Positions 30,334 to 40,518 of a DNA stretch of 64,000 bases are shown in pieces. Location of the stretch: positions 32,849-96,848 of the forward strand of contig JANYDE010000039.1 in the NCBI GenBank assembly GCA_025359915.1, given 5' to 3'. The translations under genes and the position numbers were made by a program. Each line of letters opens with the position of its first letter. Position 1 is the first letter of the stretch. This stretch comes from Chamaesiphon sp. 336R_metabinner_41. Its GTDB lineage: Bacteria > Cyanobacteriota > Cyanobacteriia > Cyanobacteriales > Chamaesiphonaceae. The notes below the pieces were generated by a model. The model did not search any database and was not told the origin of the DNA. It saw nothing but the letters and a program-made list of their open reading frames with translations.

Positions 30334-30398
30334 GTCGCAGGGATAGATCGATCGACGTGGGCTAAAATAGATATACTCTAACCCCTACTCCCCCCTAA

Positions 30399-32651
30399 AT
30401 GTCTTCTCAGCCGCCAAAAAAGACACTTCTGGCACATCTTACTCAAGTCATTCAACGGACTAAAGTTAATTTTACTCGATTGGCACTCAAGCCCAATGCC
30501 AGAGTCCCAAAATTGCTAGTTCAAGATGCTGATGCGCCACAGCCAGACACCTTTCCATTGTTAGGGGAAAAATATGTACTAGGACGCAGCTCTCAATCCT
30601 GTGATATTGTCGTGCGGAATGAGGTTGTCAGTCAGGTACATCTCTCATTAAAGCGAGACAAAAAAAATGGTAAAACCTTCTTGCTCAAGGATGAGGGTTC
30701 GACAAATGGAATTTATCGCGGCAAAAAACGGGTCGATCGAATCGTGCTCCGAAATGGTGATACATTTACACTTGGGCCACCAGAACTCAAAGCAGCAGTA
30801 AAAATTACCTATCTCGATCCGCCGCCTGTATATCTGCGTGTCTTGCGGTATGGATTGTATGGCACGGGGAGTCTATTAGGTTTATTATTACTCGCCATCA
30901 TCGCTGAGTCTACCAAAATTCATGTCAATCCGCTGCCAGATGCCAATGGGCCAGTAATGGTATATGCTGACGATCTGGAAGAACCATTGCGTCCCGCGAA
31001 GACAGGATCCCACAAGGATTTGACACAACTGACAGATTTTTCCAAGCACTTACCCAAAGCTCTAATTGCGTCCGAAGATAGTCGCTTTTATTGGCATTTT
31101 GGAGTCGATCCTTGGGGTGTGGGACGGGCGGTAATTGTTGGTAGGCAAAAGGGTAAAATGACTCAGGGTGCAAGTACTCTCACTCAACAGGTAGCCAGAA
31201 GTTTGTTTCGATCGTATGTTGGTAGTGAAGATAATTTCGCTCGAAAAATGCGAGAGGCGGTAGTAGCTCTCAAATTGGAAGCCACATTTAGTAAGGATAA
31301 AATTTTACTCACCTATCTCAATCGAGTATTCTTGGGCGATGATGCACATGGATTTGAGGATGCAGCTCAACATTACCTAGGGAAATCCGCTCGCGATCTT
31401 ACTCTACCAGAATCGGCGATGTTGGTGGGAATTTTGCCAGGACCGAATATTTTCAATCCCTGTGTGGAAGATAAACAGGGGCGCAGAGGGACAAAAGCGA
31501 TCGAACGGCGAAATTTAGTCCTGGGGAGAATGCTCGAAACAGGAATGATTAGTCAATCGGAAGCACGGGATGCGAGAAGATCGACGCTAAATTATCGAAT
31601 TGAAGCTTGTGCGCCGAATAGCAATACCAAGGCTCCCTATCTCTATGGCTATGTATTTCAGGAACTCCAAGAAATTTTAGGCGTGGAGACAGCCAAAGAG
31701 GGGAACTTTGCGATCGAAACTGGTTTAAATCTGAAGATGCAAGCCAAAGCGGAATCCGCACTGCGAAGTAATATTGCGAATGCGGGGAGTAGTTATCGTT
31801 TCTCTCAAGGTGGCATCGTCAGTCTCGATAGTCGCACCGGAATTGTTAAAGCAATGGTAGGTGGTGTGGACTATCAAAAAAGTCAATTCAATCGCGCCAC
31901 AGACGCCCAGAGACAGCCTGGATCGACATTTAAGCTGTTTGGGTATGCTGCGGCGATCGAAGGCGGTATATCGCCGGGAAAGAGCTATTCCTGCGATCCG
32001 ATGTCCTGGGGGGGTAGAAGCTTTCCTGGATGCGGACATGGTGCCTCAGGAGCCGCTAATATGTACACGGGATTTTCGCTCTCAGAAAATATCACCGCGC
32101 TGCGAGTAGCGCGAGATATTGGTTTGCCCAAAGTAATAGAAACCGCCCATAAAATGGGGATTAAATCTAAACTCGATGAAATTCCAGCGGTGATCTTGGG
32201 GCAAAATGTGGTGAATATGCTGGAGATTACTGGTGCATATGGAGCTGTTGCCGATCGAGGCATGTGGCATCAACCCCGCGTCATCAAACGGGTGTATGAT
32301 ACTAGCAATTGCACCCTCAAGCAAATTCGGACTTGTAGAGTGATGTACGATTACGAGCGCGATGCTCCCTCTCGGCGAGTATTTAGGGCGGGAATTGCCG
32401 ATACTCTCACCACGATGATGCGAGGGGTCATAACTAATGGTACTGGAAAAAATGCCGAGATCGGTTTAGGTGAAGTTGGTAAAACTGGCACGACAAATGA
32501 TAATGTCGATCTCTGGTTTATTGGCTTTATTCCTGATCAGAAAGTAGTAACTGGTGTCTGGCTGGGGAATGACGATAATTCACCCACCAAGGGCAGCAGC
32601 GCACAAGCTGCTCAAGTCTGGGGGAATTATATGGGTTCGGTTTATCGGTAA
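30399..32651 (+). CDS. Class A penicillin-binding protein with N-terminal FHA domain
   Basis: FHA: YVLGRSSQSCDIVVRNEVVSQVHLSLKRD..STNGIY; GT51 EDSRFYWHFGVDPWGVGRA..QGASTLTQQVARSLF; TP SLDSRTGIVKAMVGG, PGSTFKLFGYAAAIE, GKTGTTNDNVDLWFIG. Confidence 0.95.
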   Translation: MSSQPPKKTLLAHLTQVIQRTKVNFTRLALKPNARVPKLLVQDADAPQPDTFPLLGEKYVLGRSSQSCDIVVRNEVVSQVHLSLKRDKKNGKTFLLKDEGSTNGIYRGKKRVDRIVLRNGDTFTLGPPELKAAVKITYLDPPPVYLRVLRYGLYGTGSLLGLLLLAIIAESTKIHVNPLPDANGPVMVYADDLEEPLRPAKTGSHKDLTQLTDFSKHLPKALIASEDSRFYWHFGVDPWGVGRAVIVGRQKGKMTQGASTLTQQVARSLFRSYVGSEDNFARKMREAVVALKLEATFSKDKILLTYLNRVFLGDDAHGFEDAAQHYLGKSARDLTLPESAMLVGILPGPNIFNPCVEDKQGRRGTKAIERRNLVLGRMLETGMISQSEARDARRSTLNYRIEACAPNSNTKAPYLYGYVFQELQEILGVETAKEGNFAIETGLNLKMQAKAESALRSNIANAGSSYRFSQGGIVSLDSRTGIVKAMVGGVDYQKSQFNRATDAQRQPGSTFKLFGYAAAIEGGISPGKSYSCDPMSWGGRSFPGCGHGASGAANMYTGFSLSENITALRVARDIGLPKVIETAHKMGIKSKLDEIPAVILGQNVVNMLEITGAYGAVADRGMWHQPRVIKRVYDTSNCTLKQIRTCRVMYDYERDAPSRRVFRAGIADTLTTMMRGVITNGTGKNAEIGLGEVGKTGTTNDNVDLWFIGFIPDQKVVTGVWLGNDDNSPTKGSSAQAAQVWGNYMGSVYR

Positions 32652-32702
32652 TAAGTAATAGGTAATCTCCCATCTCCCATCCTCTTCAAAATCTATAATC
32701 AT

Positions 32703-33011
32703 ATGAAAAAAACAATTGGATTAGGAATTGAAGATTTACTCATACCTTTACGTACTCAAATTTTAGCTATTGCCGAACAACATGGAGCTTATAACTTACG
32801 GGTGTTTGGCTCTGTAGCGCGGGGTGAAGCGACGTTAGATAGTGATGTAGATTTTTTAGTAGATTTTTTACCACAGCGCAATTTACTCGATCGGATTGCA
32901 TTAATTCAGGAGCTGGAAGAGTTACTGGGTAGAAAGGTTGATGTGGCAAAACTGCCAAATTTACCTGATGAAATGAGAGCAAGTGTCATCAAACAGGCAA
33001 TCTTATTATGA
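32703..33011 (+). CDS. MNT-family minimal nucleotidyltransferase (MntA antitoxin-like)
   Basis: RVFGSVARGEATLDSDVDFLVDF (GSxARGxxxxxSDxD). Confidence 0.92.
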   Translation: MKKTIGLGIEDLLIPLRTQILAIAEQHGAYNLRVFGSVARGEATLDSDVDFLVDFLPQRNLLDRIALIQELEELLGRKVDVAKLPNLPDEMRASVIKQAILL

Positions 33012-33340
33012 ATAGAGATCGACGCTATTTGTCGGATATCCGTGAGTGTATTTTACAGATTGAAGAATACACGAGTGGTGGCAAAGAACTATTCATGAAA
33101 TCTCGACTAATTCAGGATGCCACGATTAGAAATTTTGAGATAGTGGGCGAAGCAACAAAAAGATTATCAGACGATTTGCGCACTAAATACTCGAATATCC
33201 CGTGGAAACAGATGGCTGGATTTCGGGATGTGCTAATTCATGATTATCTCAGGATAGATCCTGCTGAAGTGTGGGATGTTGTTGCGGATAATTTACCCGA
33301 TCTGAAAGTTCAGATCGAACAAATATTGAAAGATATTTAA
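33008..33340 (+). CDS. HEPN-domain protein (HepT toxin-like)
   Basis: FRDVLIHDYLRID (Rx4HxY) ; overlaps the MNT gene by 4 nt (ATGA). Confidence 0.92.
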   Translation: MNRDRRYLSDIRECILQIEEYTSGGKELFMKSRLIQDATIRNFEIVGEATKRLSDDLRTKYSNIPWKQMAGFRDVLIHDYLRIDPAEVWDVVADNLPDLKVQIEQILKDI

Positions 33341-33343
33341 CCG

Positions 33344-34198
33344 CTAAATTTTCTGACATTCAGGACAATAATGGGTACCTCTACCGCCTAGCCGAATTTT
33401 CTCGATCGAAGTTTTGCAGACTCGACAGGGTTGTTTTGTTCGATTGTACACCCATGCCATGCCACCATAATTGCCGTTGGTGCCTTGGACATTGAGATAA
33501 TTGCTAAAAGTGGTGCCGCCTTGATCAATCGATGTTTGGAGAACGTTGATGATGGACTCGTGTAATAGTTGCACCTGGGATATTGTCAAATTTCCAGCGG
33601 GTGTATTCGGGTGGATTTTGCTCATAAATAAGGCTTCATCCGCATAGATATTCCCGACTCCAGCAATCAATGTTTGATCGAGGATGACGGTTTTGATATT
33701 GCGCTGGGATTTCTGAAGTTTCGCTGCGAAATACTCGATGCTAAAAGCTGGCTCGAAAGGTTCTGGGCCTAATTTTCCCATGCCTGTCATTACTTGTCCA
33801 GGTTCTTTGCTGGGGGGAATCCACCACATTTGCCCGAATGTCCGCTGATCCACAAACCGGATTTCCCAATCTTTGCCCAGGAACAACCGCACGCGAGTAT
33901 GCTTATGCAGGTCTGTATGGCTCTCTACCCATAGCAATTGCCCTGTCATGCGTAAATGCACTCCCAACCAACCAGCGGCTTGCTGAGTGTCTGTAGAGAC
34001 TAATTCTGCGAATAAGTATTTGCCCCGTCGATGCCAAGTCTGAATCTGGGTATGTTGCAAGCCAAAATCGAACTCTTCGGGTGTATCGGGATGCGCGATG
34101 GTGCGTGGTAACAATACTTCTGTGCCAGTAATCGCTCGATCGAGTGTATATTTATCCAATCCTCGCCGAACGGTCTCAACTTCTGGTAATTCTGGCAT
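33344..34198 (-). CDS. mutM: Formamidopyrimidine-DNA glycosylase
   Basis: MPELPEVETVRRGL; LGPEPFE; GVGNIYADEALF; CRVCKTSIEKIRLGGRGTHYCPECQ zinc finger. Confidence 0.97.
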   Translation of the reverse strand: MPELPEVETVRRGLDKYTLDRAITGTEVLLPRTIAHPDTPEEFDFGLQHTQIQTWHRRGKYLFAELVSTDTQQAAGWLGVHLRMTGQLLWVESHTDLHKHTRVRLFLGKDWEIRFVDQRTFGQMWWIPPSKEPGQVMTGMGKLGPEPFEPAFSIEYFAAKLQKSQRNIKTVILDQTLIAGVGNIYADEALFMSKIHPNTPAGNLTISQVQLLHESIINVLQTSIDQGGTTFSNYLNVQGTNGNYGGMAWVYNRTKQPCRVCKTSIEKIRLGGRGTHYCPECQKI

Positions 34199-34296
34199 GA
34201 TTTAGTCCACACTGATAACTAGGGCATGGTTGAGAATCTATCTAACCGAGATTAGTATAGATCGAACCTTCCCTAGTCGCCCAGTGAGAGGATATC

Positions 34297-34539
34297 CTAC
34301 TTTTTGGCAGCTTTAGCTGCTGGTGGTGCGGAAACTTCGGTTAACTCGCTAACTGCAAAGTTATTAGTGTTTACACCGCCAGCGGTACCACTGAAACCAC
34401 TGTAGTTAACTTTATCAAAACGTACAATTACGTTATACTTGATGCCGCTTTGGTCGATCGAGACGACGCTACCAACATCTTGGAACCAGTAGGATTCTTT
34501 ACGAAGGACGCGAACTTTGGAACCACGTTGAAGTGCCAT
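34297..34539 (-). CDS. psaE: Photosystem I subunit IV (PsaE)
   Basis: [66 protein letters not shown]; track start at 34599 is too long. Confidence 0.96.
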   Translation of the reverse strand: MALQRGSKVRVLRKESYWFQDVGSVVSIDQSGIKYNVIVRFDKVNYSGFSGTAGGVNTNNFAVSELTEVSAPPAAKAAKK

Positions 34540-34770
34540 AATTACTTTTCCTATTTGGAGTAATTGGTTGTTAAAAAGGGTGCAGCCGCAATTAGCCATA
34601 CACGCTTATTTTCTGCAAATTTTGCCACTTTTTAGACATGCGGTAACAAAGCTTAAACAAATTAGTTGTTTAGGGAAAAGGGGAAAGGGGAAAGGGAGGA
34701 GCGAATATTGTCCCCCAGTCCCCCAATCCCCCAGTCACCCAGTCCCCCAGTCCCCAACTCCCCCATCCCA

Positions 34771-36411
34771 GTGAACCCCATATTTAACGCCGAACACTTA
34801 CTCTTCACACCTGCATCGCCAAATCGAGATGCGATTCCGACGATCTTTGCTTTTCCGAATACATATACCGTGGGAATTACTAGTCTAGGGTATCAGGTGG
34901 TGTGGGCAACTTTGGCGATGCGATCGGATTTGGATGTTTCTAGGCTATTTACTGATGTCCATGAATCTTTACCTCGATCGCCAGAACTGGTAGGATTCTC
35001 ACTATCTTGGGAATTAGACTATGTGAATATTCTCAATTTATTGGAGTTCTTGGAAGTTCCCATTCGCAGCGATGTCCGTGGTGATAACGATCCGCTGATC
35101 TTCGGCGGTGGACCAGTTTTAAGTGCAAATGCCGAGCCATTCGCTGATTTTTTTGATGTGATTTTAGTCGGTGACGGCGAAGATCTACTCGGCAATTTTA
35201 TTACAGCTTACCAACAAGTTCGGACTGCCGATCGACTCACACAGCTCAAGCATTTAGCTCAGGTACCTGGAATTTACATTCCGCGCTTATACCAGGTTGA
35301 ATATGATGGAGATCTAATTACTAGTATTTTACCGATCGATAGTAATATTCCCTCAACTATTACCAAACAAACCTATCGCGGGAATACCCTCTCTGCGTCT
35401 ACAGTCGTCACTGAGAAAGCCGCATGGGAAAATATTTTCATGGTGGAAGTCGTGCGGAGTTGCCCAGAGATGTGTCGCTTCTGTCTGGCAAGCTACCTGA
35501 CTTTACCATTCCGCGTCGCCAGTATTGAAGAATCGCTAATTCCAGCGATTGACAATGGCTTGAAAGTAACCAACCGTTTAGGCTTACTCGGTGCTTCCGT
35601 CACTCAACATCCAGAATTTCCAGCCTTATTAGAACATCTGGCTCAACCTAAATATGATGATGTCAGATTGAGTGTATCTTCGGTGCGGACGAATACTGTC
35701 ACTGTTCAACTAGCTGAAACTCTATCGAAGCGGGATAGTAAATCCCTGACTATTGCCGTAGAAAGTGGCTCAAAGCGAATCAGAAAAATTGTAAATAAGA
35801 AGCTAGAAACAGATGAGATATTCCAAGCTGCTGCGAATGCTAAGGCAGGCGGATTAAAAGGCTTGAAGCTATATGGAATGGTAGGGATTCCAGGTGAAGA
35901 CAATGATGATGTCGATCAAACAGTCAAAATGCTGCGATCTCTCAAGAAAGCTACTCCAGGGTTGCGTCTAACTTTCGGTTGCAGTAGTTTTGTTCCCAAA
36001 GCGCACACTCCATTCCAATGGTTTGGTGTCAATAAAGCAGCAGATAAAAGACTGAAATTACTCCAAAAACAACTCACTCCTAATGGTATTGAATTTCGTC
36101 CTGAAAGTTATAATTGGTCGGTAATTCAAGCGATTATTTCTAGAGGTGATCGCCGATTATCCCACTTGCTCGAACTCACACGGAATTATGGTGATTCGAT
36201 TGGTAGTTTTAAACGAGCATTTAAAGAGCTACGCGGGCAAGTTCCAGATCTAGATTTCTACGTCCATCAAACATGGGATGTCAGTCAAATTTTACCCTGG
36301 AATCATATTATTGGGCCATTACCTCAACCAACTTTAATTAAGCATTTAGAATCGGCTACCGCACAGTTCGATTTGGTTAATTCGATCGATATGAACCCAA
36401 TTAATAATTAA
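34771..36411 (+). CDS. B12-binding-type radical SAM protein (TIGR03960-like)
   Basis: IFGGGPVLSANAEPFADFFDVILVGDGEDLL; VVRSCPEMCRFCLASY (CxxxCxxC); start revised to GTG 34771 because the upstream 35 codons are a C-rich repeat. Confidence 0.85.
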   Translation: MNPIFNAEHLLFTPASPNRDAIPTIFAFPNTYTVGITSLGYQVVWATLAMRSDLDVSRLFTDVHESLPRSPELVGFSLSWELDYVNILNLLEFLEVPIRSDVRGDNDPLIFGGGPVLSANAEPFADFFDVILVGDGEDLLGNFITAYQQVRTADRLTQLKHLAQVPGIYIPRLYQVEYDGDLITSILPIDSNIPSTITKQTYRGNTLSASTVVTEKAAWENIFMVEVVRSCPEMCRFCLASYLTLPFRVASIEESLIPAIDNGLKVTNRLGLLGASVTQHPEFPALLEHLAQPKYDDVRLSVSSVRTNTVTVQLAETLSKRDSKSLTIAVESGSKRIRKIVNKKLETDEIFQAAANAKAGGLKGLKLYGMVGIPGEDNDDVDQTVKMLRSLKKATPGLRLTFGCSSFVPKAHTPFQWFGVNKAADKRLKLLQKQLTPNGIEFRPESYNWSVIQAIISRGDRRLSHLLELTRNYGDSIGSFKRAFKELRGQVPDLDFYVHQTWDVSQILPWNHIIGPLPQPTLIKHLESATAQFDLVNSIDMNPINN

Positions 36412-36414
36412 TAA

Positions 36415-37344
36415 TTAATTCAACTGTCCACTTGAATGACCACCATAGATATTCGATCGACGATAATGTGGTTCAATGCTAATTAGATCGTCGATATTGC
36501 GTGAAATAGTATTGCAAATAGTATCGAGGGGGAGATCGTTAGGATCGGTACCAAATGGATTTTCAATTTCGACACCAATTGCCTCAATGCCAAATAGGGT
36601 GAAACTAACTAGCGCGACGACTGGTGCTGTCCACCATTTTAATTCATCAATAACTTGAAAAGGCAACAATAAACAATAAATCAGCAATAGTTGTTTGAGG
36701 TGAATTGCATAAGCCAACGGGATTGGAGTCCTGAGAATTCGTTCGCAAGCACCCAGCATATCAACCATGCCATTGAGAATGCTTTGCAACTCATTCATTT
36801 GATATAAACTAATTTGTCCCTGTTCATGTTTTGCCTGAAGATAATCACTAATCCAGAATACAATTTCTAGGGGTGGATTATTCATCGTCTGAAGCTTGGC
36901 AAATTGTAGTGGTGAGACAAATTCTGCCAAGTTATCATCAACAGGCTGCGATCGCAAATGTAATTTAGTTGCAATCGCAAATGCCACCAATAACTTTAAA
37001 ACTTCCTCTTTTTCATACCGATGAAGTGGATCTATTTCCGCAATAGCAACCCAAATTAATCGAGATAAATTACGAATATTATTGACAATAGTACCCCAAG
37101 CCTTTCGCCCTTCCCAAAATCTTTCATAGGCAGTATTTGTCCGAAACACCAGCAATAAACCCAGCACGATGCTGGGAACTACGCCACCCAATGCTTTGGC
37201 ACCTACAGGTATTTGATAAAAAGACAAAACTGATACAAATAGCCCAAAAGCTCCACACCATAAAACTCGACTCATAATCGTCGGAATTACCGAACCTTGG
37301 ACTTTGAAGGCAATTTCAAACCAGTTTTTTTGCTCTAGACTCAT
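36415..37344 (-). CDS. Bestrophin-like (UPF0187) membrane channel
   Basis: SIVLGLLLVFRTNTAYERFWEGRKAWG; PIPLAYAIHLKQLLLIYCLLLPFQVID; GIEAIGVEIENPFGTDPNDLPLD. Confidence 0.92.
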   Translation of the reverse strand: MSLEQKNWFEIAFKVQGSVIPTIMSRVLWCGAFGLFVSVLSFYQIPVGAKALGGVVPSIVLGLLLVFRTNTAYERFWEGRKAWGTIVNNIRNLSRLIWVAIAEIDPLHRYEKEEVLKLLVAFAIATKLHLRSQPVDDNLAEFVSPLQFAKLQTMNNPPLEIVFWISDYLQAKHEQGQISLYQMNELQSILNGMVDMLGACERILRTPIPLAYAIHLKQLLLIYCLLLPFQVIDELKWWTAPVVALVSFTLFGIEAIGVEIENPFGTDPNDLPLDTICNTISRNIDDLISIEPHYRRSNIYGGHSSGQLN

Positions 37345-37520
37345 AAATTAGGGAAGAGATGGGAGATGGGAGATGGGAGCGATTCGCGCTCGTCGGGTTC
37401 CCCGACGGTTTAGCGAATCAAGACAGATGGGAGAGAGGAGGTAGAAAATAAGCAATGGTTATTTTACTTGTTCCACCCAGTACTAGATTAAAACAGCATT
37501 GAGAAGGATTGCATTTTTAC

Positions 37521-38777
37521 TTATTTAGTTTCTTCGGCAAGAATATCTTGGGCTTGTCGATGTTTACCGTCAATTACCGCACTAACTGTCATATCACCCA
37601 TCACATTAATCGCCGTACGACATCGATCGAGAAACCAGTCTACCGTAATTAGGATCGCAATATACTCAGTTGGCAACCCGACAGAGCTAAATACTAGCGT
37701 CATCGTGACTAAACCCGCCTCTGGTATCCCCGCAGCCCCCACTGATGCCACAATCGAAGTCAGCATCACCATCAACTGTTGTACCAGTGTCAGATTTTGC
37801 CCTAATACTTGGGAGATAAATAGTGCTGACATCGCCTCATACAGCGCGGTACCATCATTATTAAAATTGCTTCCAACCAATGCGCCGAGCGAAGCCGAAG
37901 ATTCGCGCAAGCCTACTTTCTTAATCAATGACTCAAAGGTAATTGGCATCGTCGCTGTCGAAGAAGCCGTAGAAAAAGCCGTAATCAACGCATCCGAACC
38001 GCCTTGGAGAAATTTGGTTGGCGATACCCAAGAGCCGAGTTTAACTCTTGTCAGATAGTATGCAGCTTGCAGCAATAGTGCCACAATTACTGCCAATACA
38101 AACGAACCCAGAGCTTTGAATGGTGCAAATCCTTGGAGGGCAATTGTTTTTGAAACAATCCCAAAGACTGCAATCGGTACTAGGGCAATGACCCAATGTA
38201 GAATATTAATTACTGCCTCAAATAATACCCCAATTATCTGCTCGATCGATCGATAGTCATCCTTACCCTTATTTATCTGTTCTGTCTTAATTGCTCTAAG
38301 TACGATTCCAAATGCTAGCGCGACAAATATTAGTGAGATAACGTTATTATCTACCAATGGTTTAATGATTGAATCGGGAATAATATCAGAGATTAAACCC
38401 CAAGGATCGAGCTGTTTAAGCGTAGACTTAGTAGTTGGCGCAGTTGCCAAAGCTTGCCCAGCCGCACCAGGACGTAAAACATTGGCAACGATTAAGCCGA
38501 TCGCGATCGCTACTAGTGTATTAGTTATCAATAAGATCGATAATTTGCGTCCAGAGTTACTCGGAATCTCCGCCGTTAAAAATGTATGCAGGATTGCTAG
38601 GAAAATTAGCGGCGTTGCTAATGTCCGAAGAGCCTTGAGAATCAGCGTACAAGGCAATGCTAAATGATCGATCGTCTCTTTGTCCAAAATTGGACTTCCA
38701 GCCCCTAATAATACGCCAACTATGACGGCAATGATGAGCGCAATAACAATTTGTAAATATAATGGAATTTTAAGCAT
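37521..38777 (-). CDS. Dicarboxylate/amino acid:cation symporter (DAACS)
   Basis: AFSTASSTATMPITFE, GSNFNNDGTALYEAMSALFISQ, GIPEAGLVTMTLVFSSVGLP, DRCRTAINVMGD. Confidence 0.93.
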   Translation of the reverse strand: MLKIPLYLQIVIALIIAVIVGVLLGAGSPILDKETIDHLALPCTLILKALRTLATPLIFLAILHTFLTAEIPSNSGRKLSILLITNTLVAIAIGLIVANVLRPGAAGQALATAPTTKSTLKQLDPWGLISDIIPDSIIKPLVDNNVISLIFVALAFGIVLRAIKTEQINKGKDDYRSIEQIIGVLFEAVINILHWVIALVPIAVFGIVSKTIALQGFAPFKALGSFVLAVIVALLLQAAYYLTRVKLGSWVSPTKFLQGGSDALITAFSTASSTATMPITFESLIKKVGLRESSASLGALVGSNFNNDGTALYEAMSALFISQVLGQNLTLVQQLMVMLTSIVASVGAAGIPEAGLVTMTLVFSSVGLPTEYIAILITVDWFLDRCRTAINVMGDMTVSAVIDGKHRQAQDILAEETK

Positions 38778-38935
38778 TGTTCCGGTACCAATTAAATTAA
38801 GGAATAGTCGATCTAGATCGAGTGATTTAAACCATGCTCTAGCAACAACCCACCTATAGCTATTCGGAGAACTAAGTTTAGTTATGTATTTAAGTTATCA
38901 CGATCGTTACAATTTGACATGATTTCACTAGAGAA

Positions 38936-39364
38936 ATGCTTGTACGATCGTTAATATCCCCGACTCATTCTATGAACATGATAAATCTCCGAATGGCTCT
39001 AGCCACTATTTATATTTCCGGTTTCACTGCACTAGCATCAATCTCGCCAGTTAGTGCCGAACTCAAAATAAATTGTGTCAATCCAGGCTCAACTATTGAG
39101 TATAAAGAGTGTGCTTAACGTGCGTATCAAGCTGCTGACAAAAAACTCAATCAGGTTTATAAACCAATCTTTTCTAGCCTCACCGGAAAAGAAAAACAGC
39201 ACTTAATTAATGCTCAATCTAGCTGGATTAAATTTCGCGATGCTAATTGTGATTTTGAAGTTTATCAAAGTCGTGATGGTACGGGTTATGGTGGATTTTT
39301 AAGCAACTGCTTAGAACGGATGACAACGGCTCGAACTCAGGAGTTGCAACAGTGGCAACGATGA
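38936..39364 (+). pseudogene. DUF1311/LprI-like secreted protein with an internal TAA
   Basis: Signal peptide then INCVNPGSTIEYKECA*RAYQAADKKLNQVYKPIFSSLTGKEKQHLINAQSSWIKFRDANCDFEV...NCLERMTTARTQELQQWQR; single in-frame TAA at 39116-39118. Confidence 0.75.
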
Positions 39365-39432
39365 ATTAGGTAATAGGTAATAGGTAATAAAAAGCCCCCT
39401 TTACAAGGGGGTTGGGGGTAAAATCTACGCTA

Positions 39433-40275
39433 TTAAGTTGTTGGAGGTAGAATCACCCGTTTAGCTAAACCTAATTTCTGTAATAATTTAATTGACCACC
39501 AAGTCATATCAATCTCCCACCATGCCCAGCCACCCTTCGCAACATTAGGATAAGCATGATGATTGTTGTGCCAACCTTCACCATAGGTTAATAATGCCGC
39601 CCACCAAAGATTCCGCGAATTGTCATCAGATTCATGCGCCCGATAACCCCACATGTGACTAGCTGAATTGATCAACCAGGTGCTATGCCATAAAATCACC
39701 GCACGTACAAATACACCGTAAATTACAAACGACCAACCACCGATCGCATATAATAGTAAGCCTACGGGAATTTGCAGGAACAAAAAGTATTTATCCAGCC
39801 AACGATAATAAGCATCTTTAGCTAAATCTGGTGCGTTGCGTTTGTATTCATCAATGTTGAAAAAGTTCGCTTTGGGGTAAAAAATCCATAGCATGTGGCT
39901 CCACCAAAAGCCCCGTTTCGCCGAGTAGGGATCTTTGTCCCAATCTTCTGTATATAGATGGTGCTGTCTGTGCCCTGCAACCCAGAAAATCGGCCCACCT
40001 TGGAGTGCCAACGCGCCGAGGGTAGCAAATACATACTCCAATGGTTTAGGTACCTGGAAGCTGCGATGTGTCAGCAATCGGTGAAATCCTAGGCAAATCC
40101 CGATCGATCCAAACAACCAGTGTAGGGCAATTGCGGCTCCTAGTGCCGACCAGTTAAAATACCACGGTGCCGCTAATGCGATGAGATGAAACGAGCCAAA
40201 AAAGAAGACATTTGTCCAGCTTAATGGTGTCGTATCAACTGGCTGTGAAGTAGTTTCAGTAAAATTAGCAGTCAT
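39433..40275 (-). CDS. Acyl-lipid/acyl-CoA delta-9-type fatty-acid desaturase
   Basis: Three His boxes: HRLLTHRSF, HRQHHLYTEDWDKDPYS, EGWHNNHHAYP. Confidence 0.94.
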   Translation of the reverse strand: MTANFTETTSQPVDTTPLSWTNVFFFGSFHLIALAAPWYFNWSALGAAIALHWLFGSIGICLGFHRLLTHRSFQVPKPLEYVFATLGALALQGGPIFWVAGHRQHHLYTEDWDKDPYSAKRGFWWSHMLWIFYPKANFFNIDEYKRNAPDLAKDAYYRWLDKYFLFLQIPVGLLLYAIGGWSFVIYGVFVRAVILWHSTWLINSASHMWGYRAHESDDNSRNLWWAALLTYGEGWHNNHHAYPNVAKGGWAWWEIDMTWWSIKLLQKLGLAKRVILPPTT

Positions 40276-40446
40276 AAATTAGGTTTTAGATTTTAGGTTT
40301 TAGCTTTAGGCGTTGGTTATTGGGTGTTGGGTTTTAGGTAATGAATTTGGAATTTTGCATCAAATTTCCCTAACCCCTAACCCCTAATCCCTAACCCCTA
40401 ATTCTTGGACACAAGTTCCGCATCTAGGTATAGTAGAAATAAGGTG

Positions 40447-40463
40447 TGCAAGTAACGCTTGCA
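40447..40463. promoter_or_regulatory. Candidate operator palindrome 1
   Basis: TGCAAGTAACGCTTGCA between divergent desaturase and TetR genes. Confidence 0.7.
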
Positions 40464-40492
40464 TTTATATCTTAACAACCTTTCGATCTTTG

Positions 40493-40509
40493 TGCAAGTA
40501 TCACTTGCA
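40493..40509. promoter_or_regulatory. Candidate operator palindrome 2
   Basis: TGCAAGTATCACTTGCA, perfect 7-bp arms, 9 bp before the TetR ATG. Confidence 0.75.
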
Positions 40510-40518
40510 TTTTCTTAG

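Noticed and set aside
34666-34770. N-terminal extension of the radical SAM protein
   Set aside because: Derived from AAAGGGG and CCCCCAGT repeats; the GTG at 34771 is preferred.
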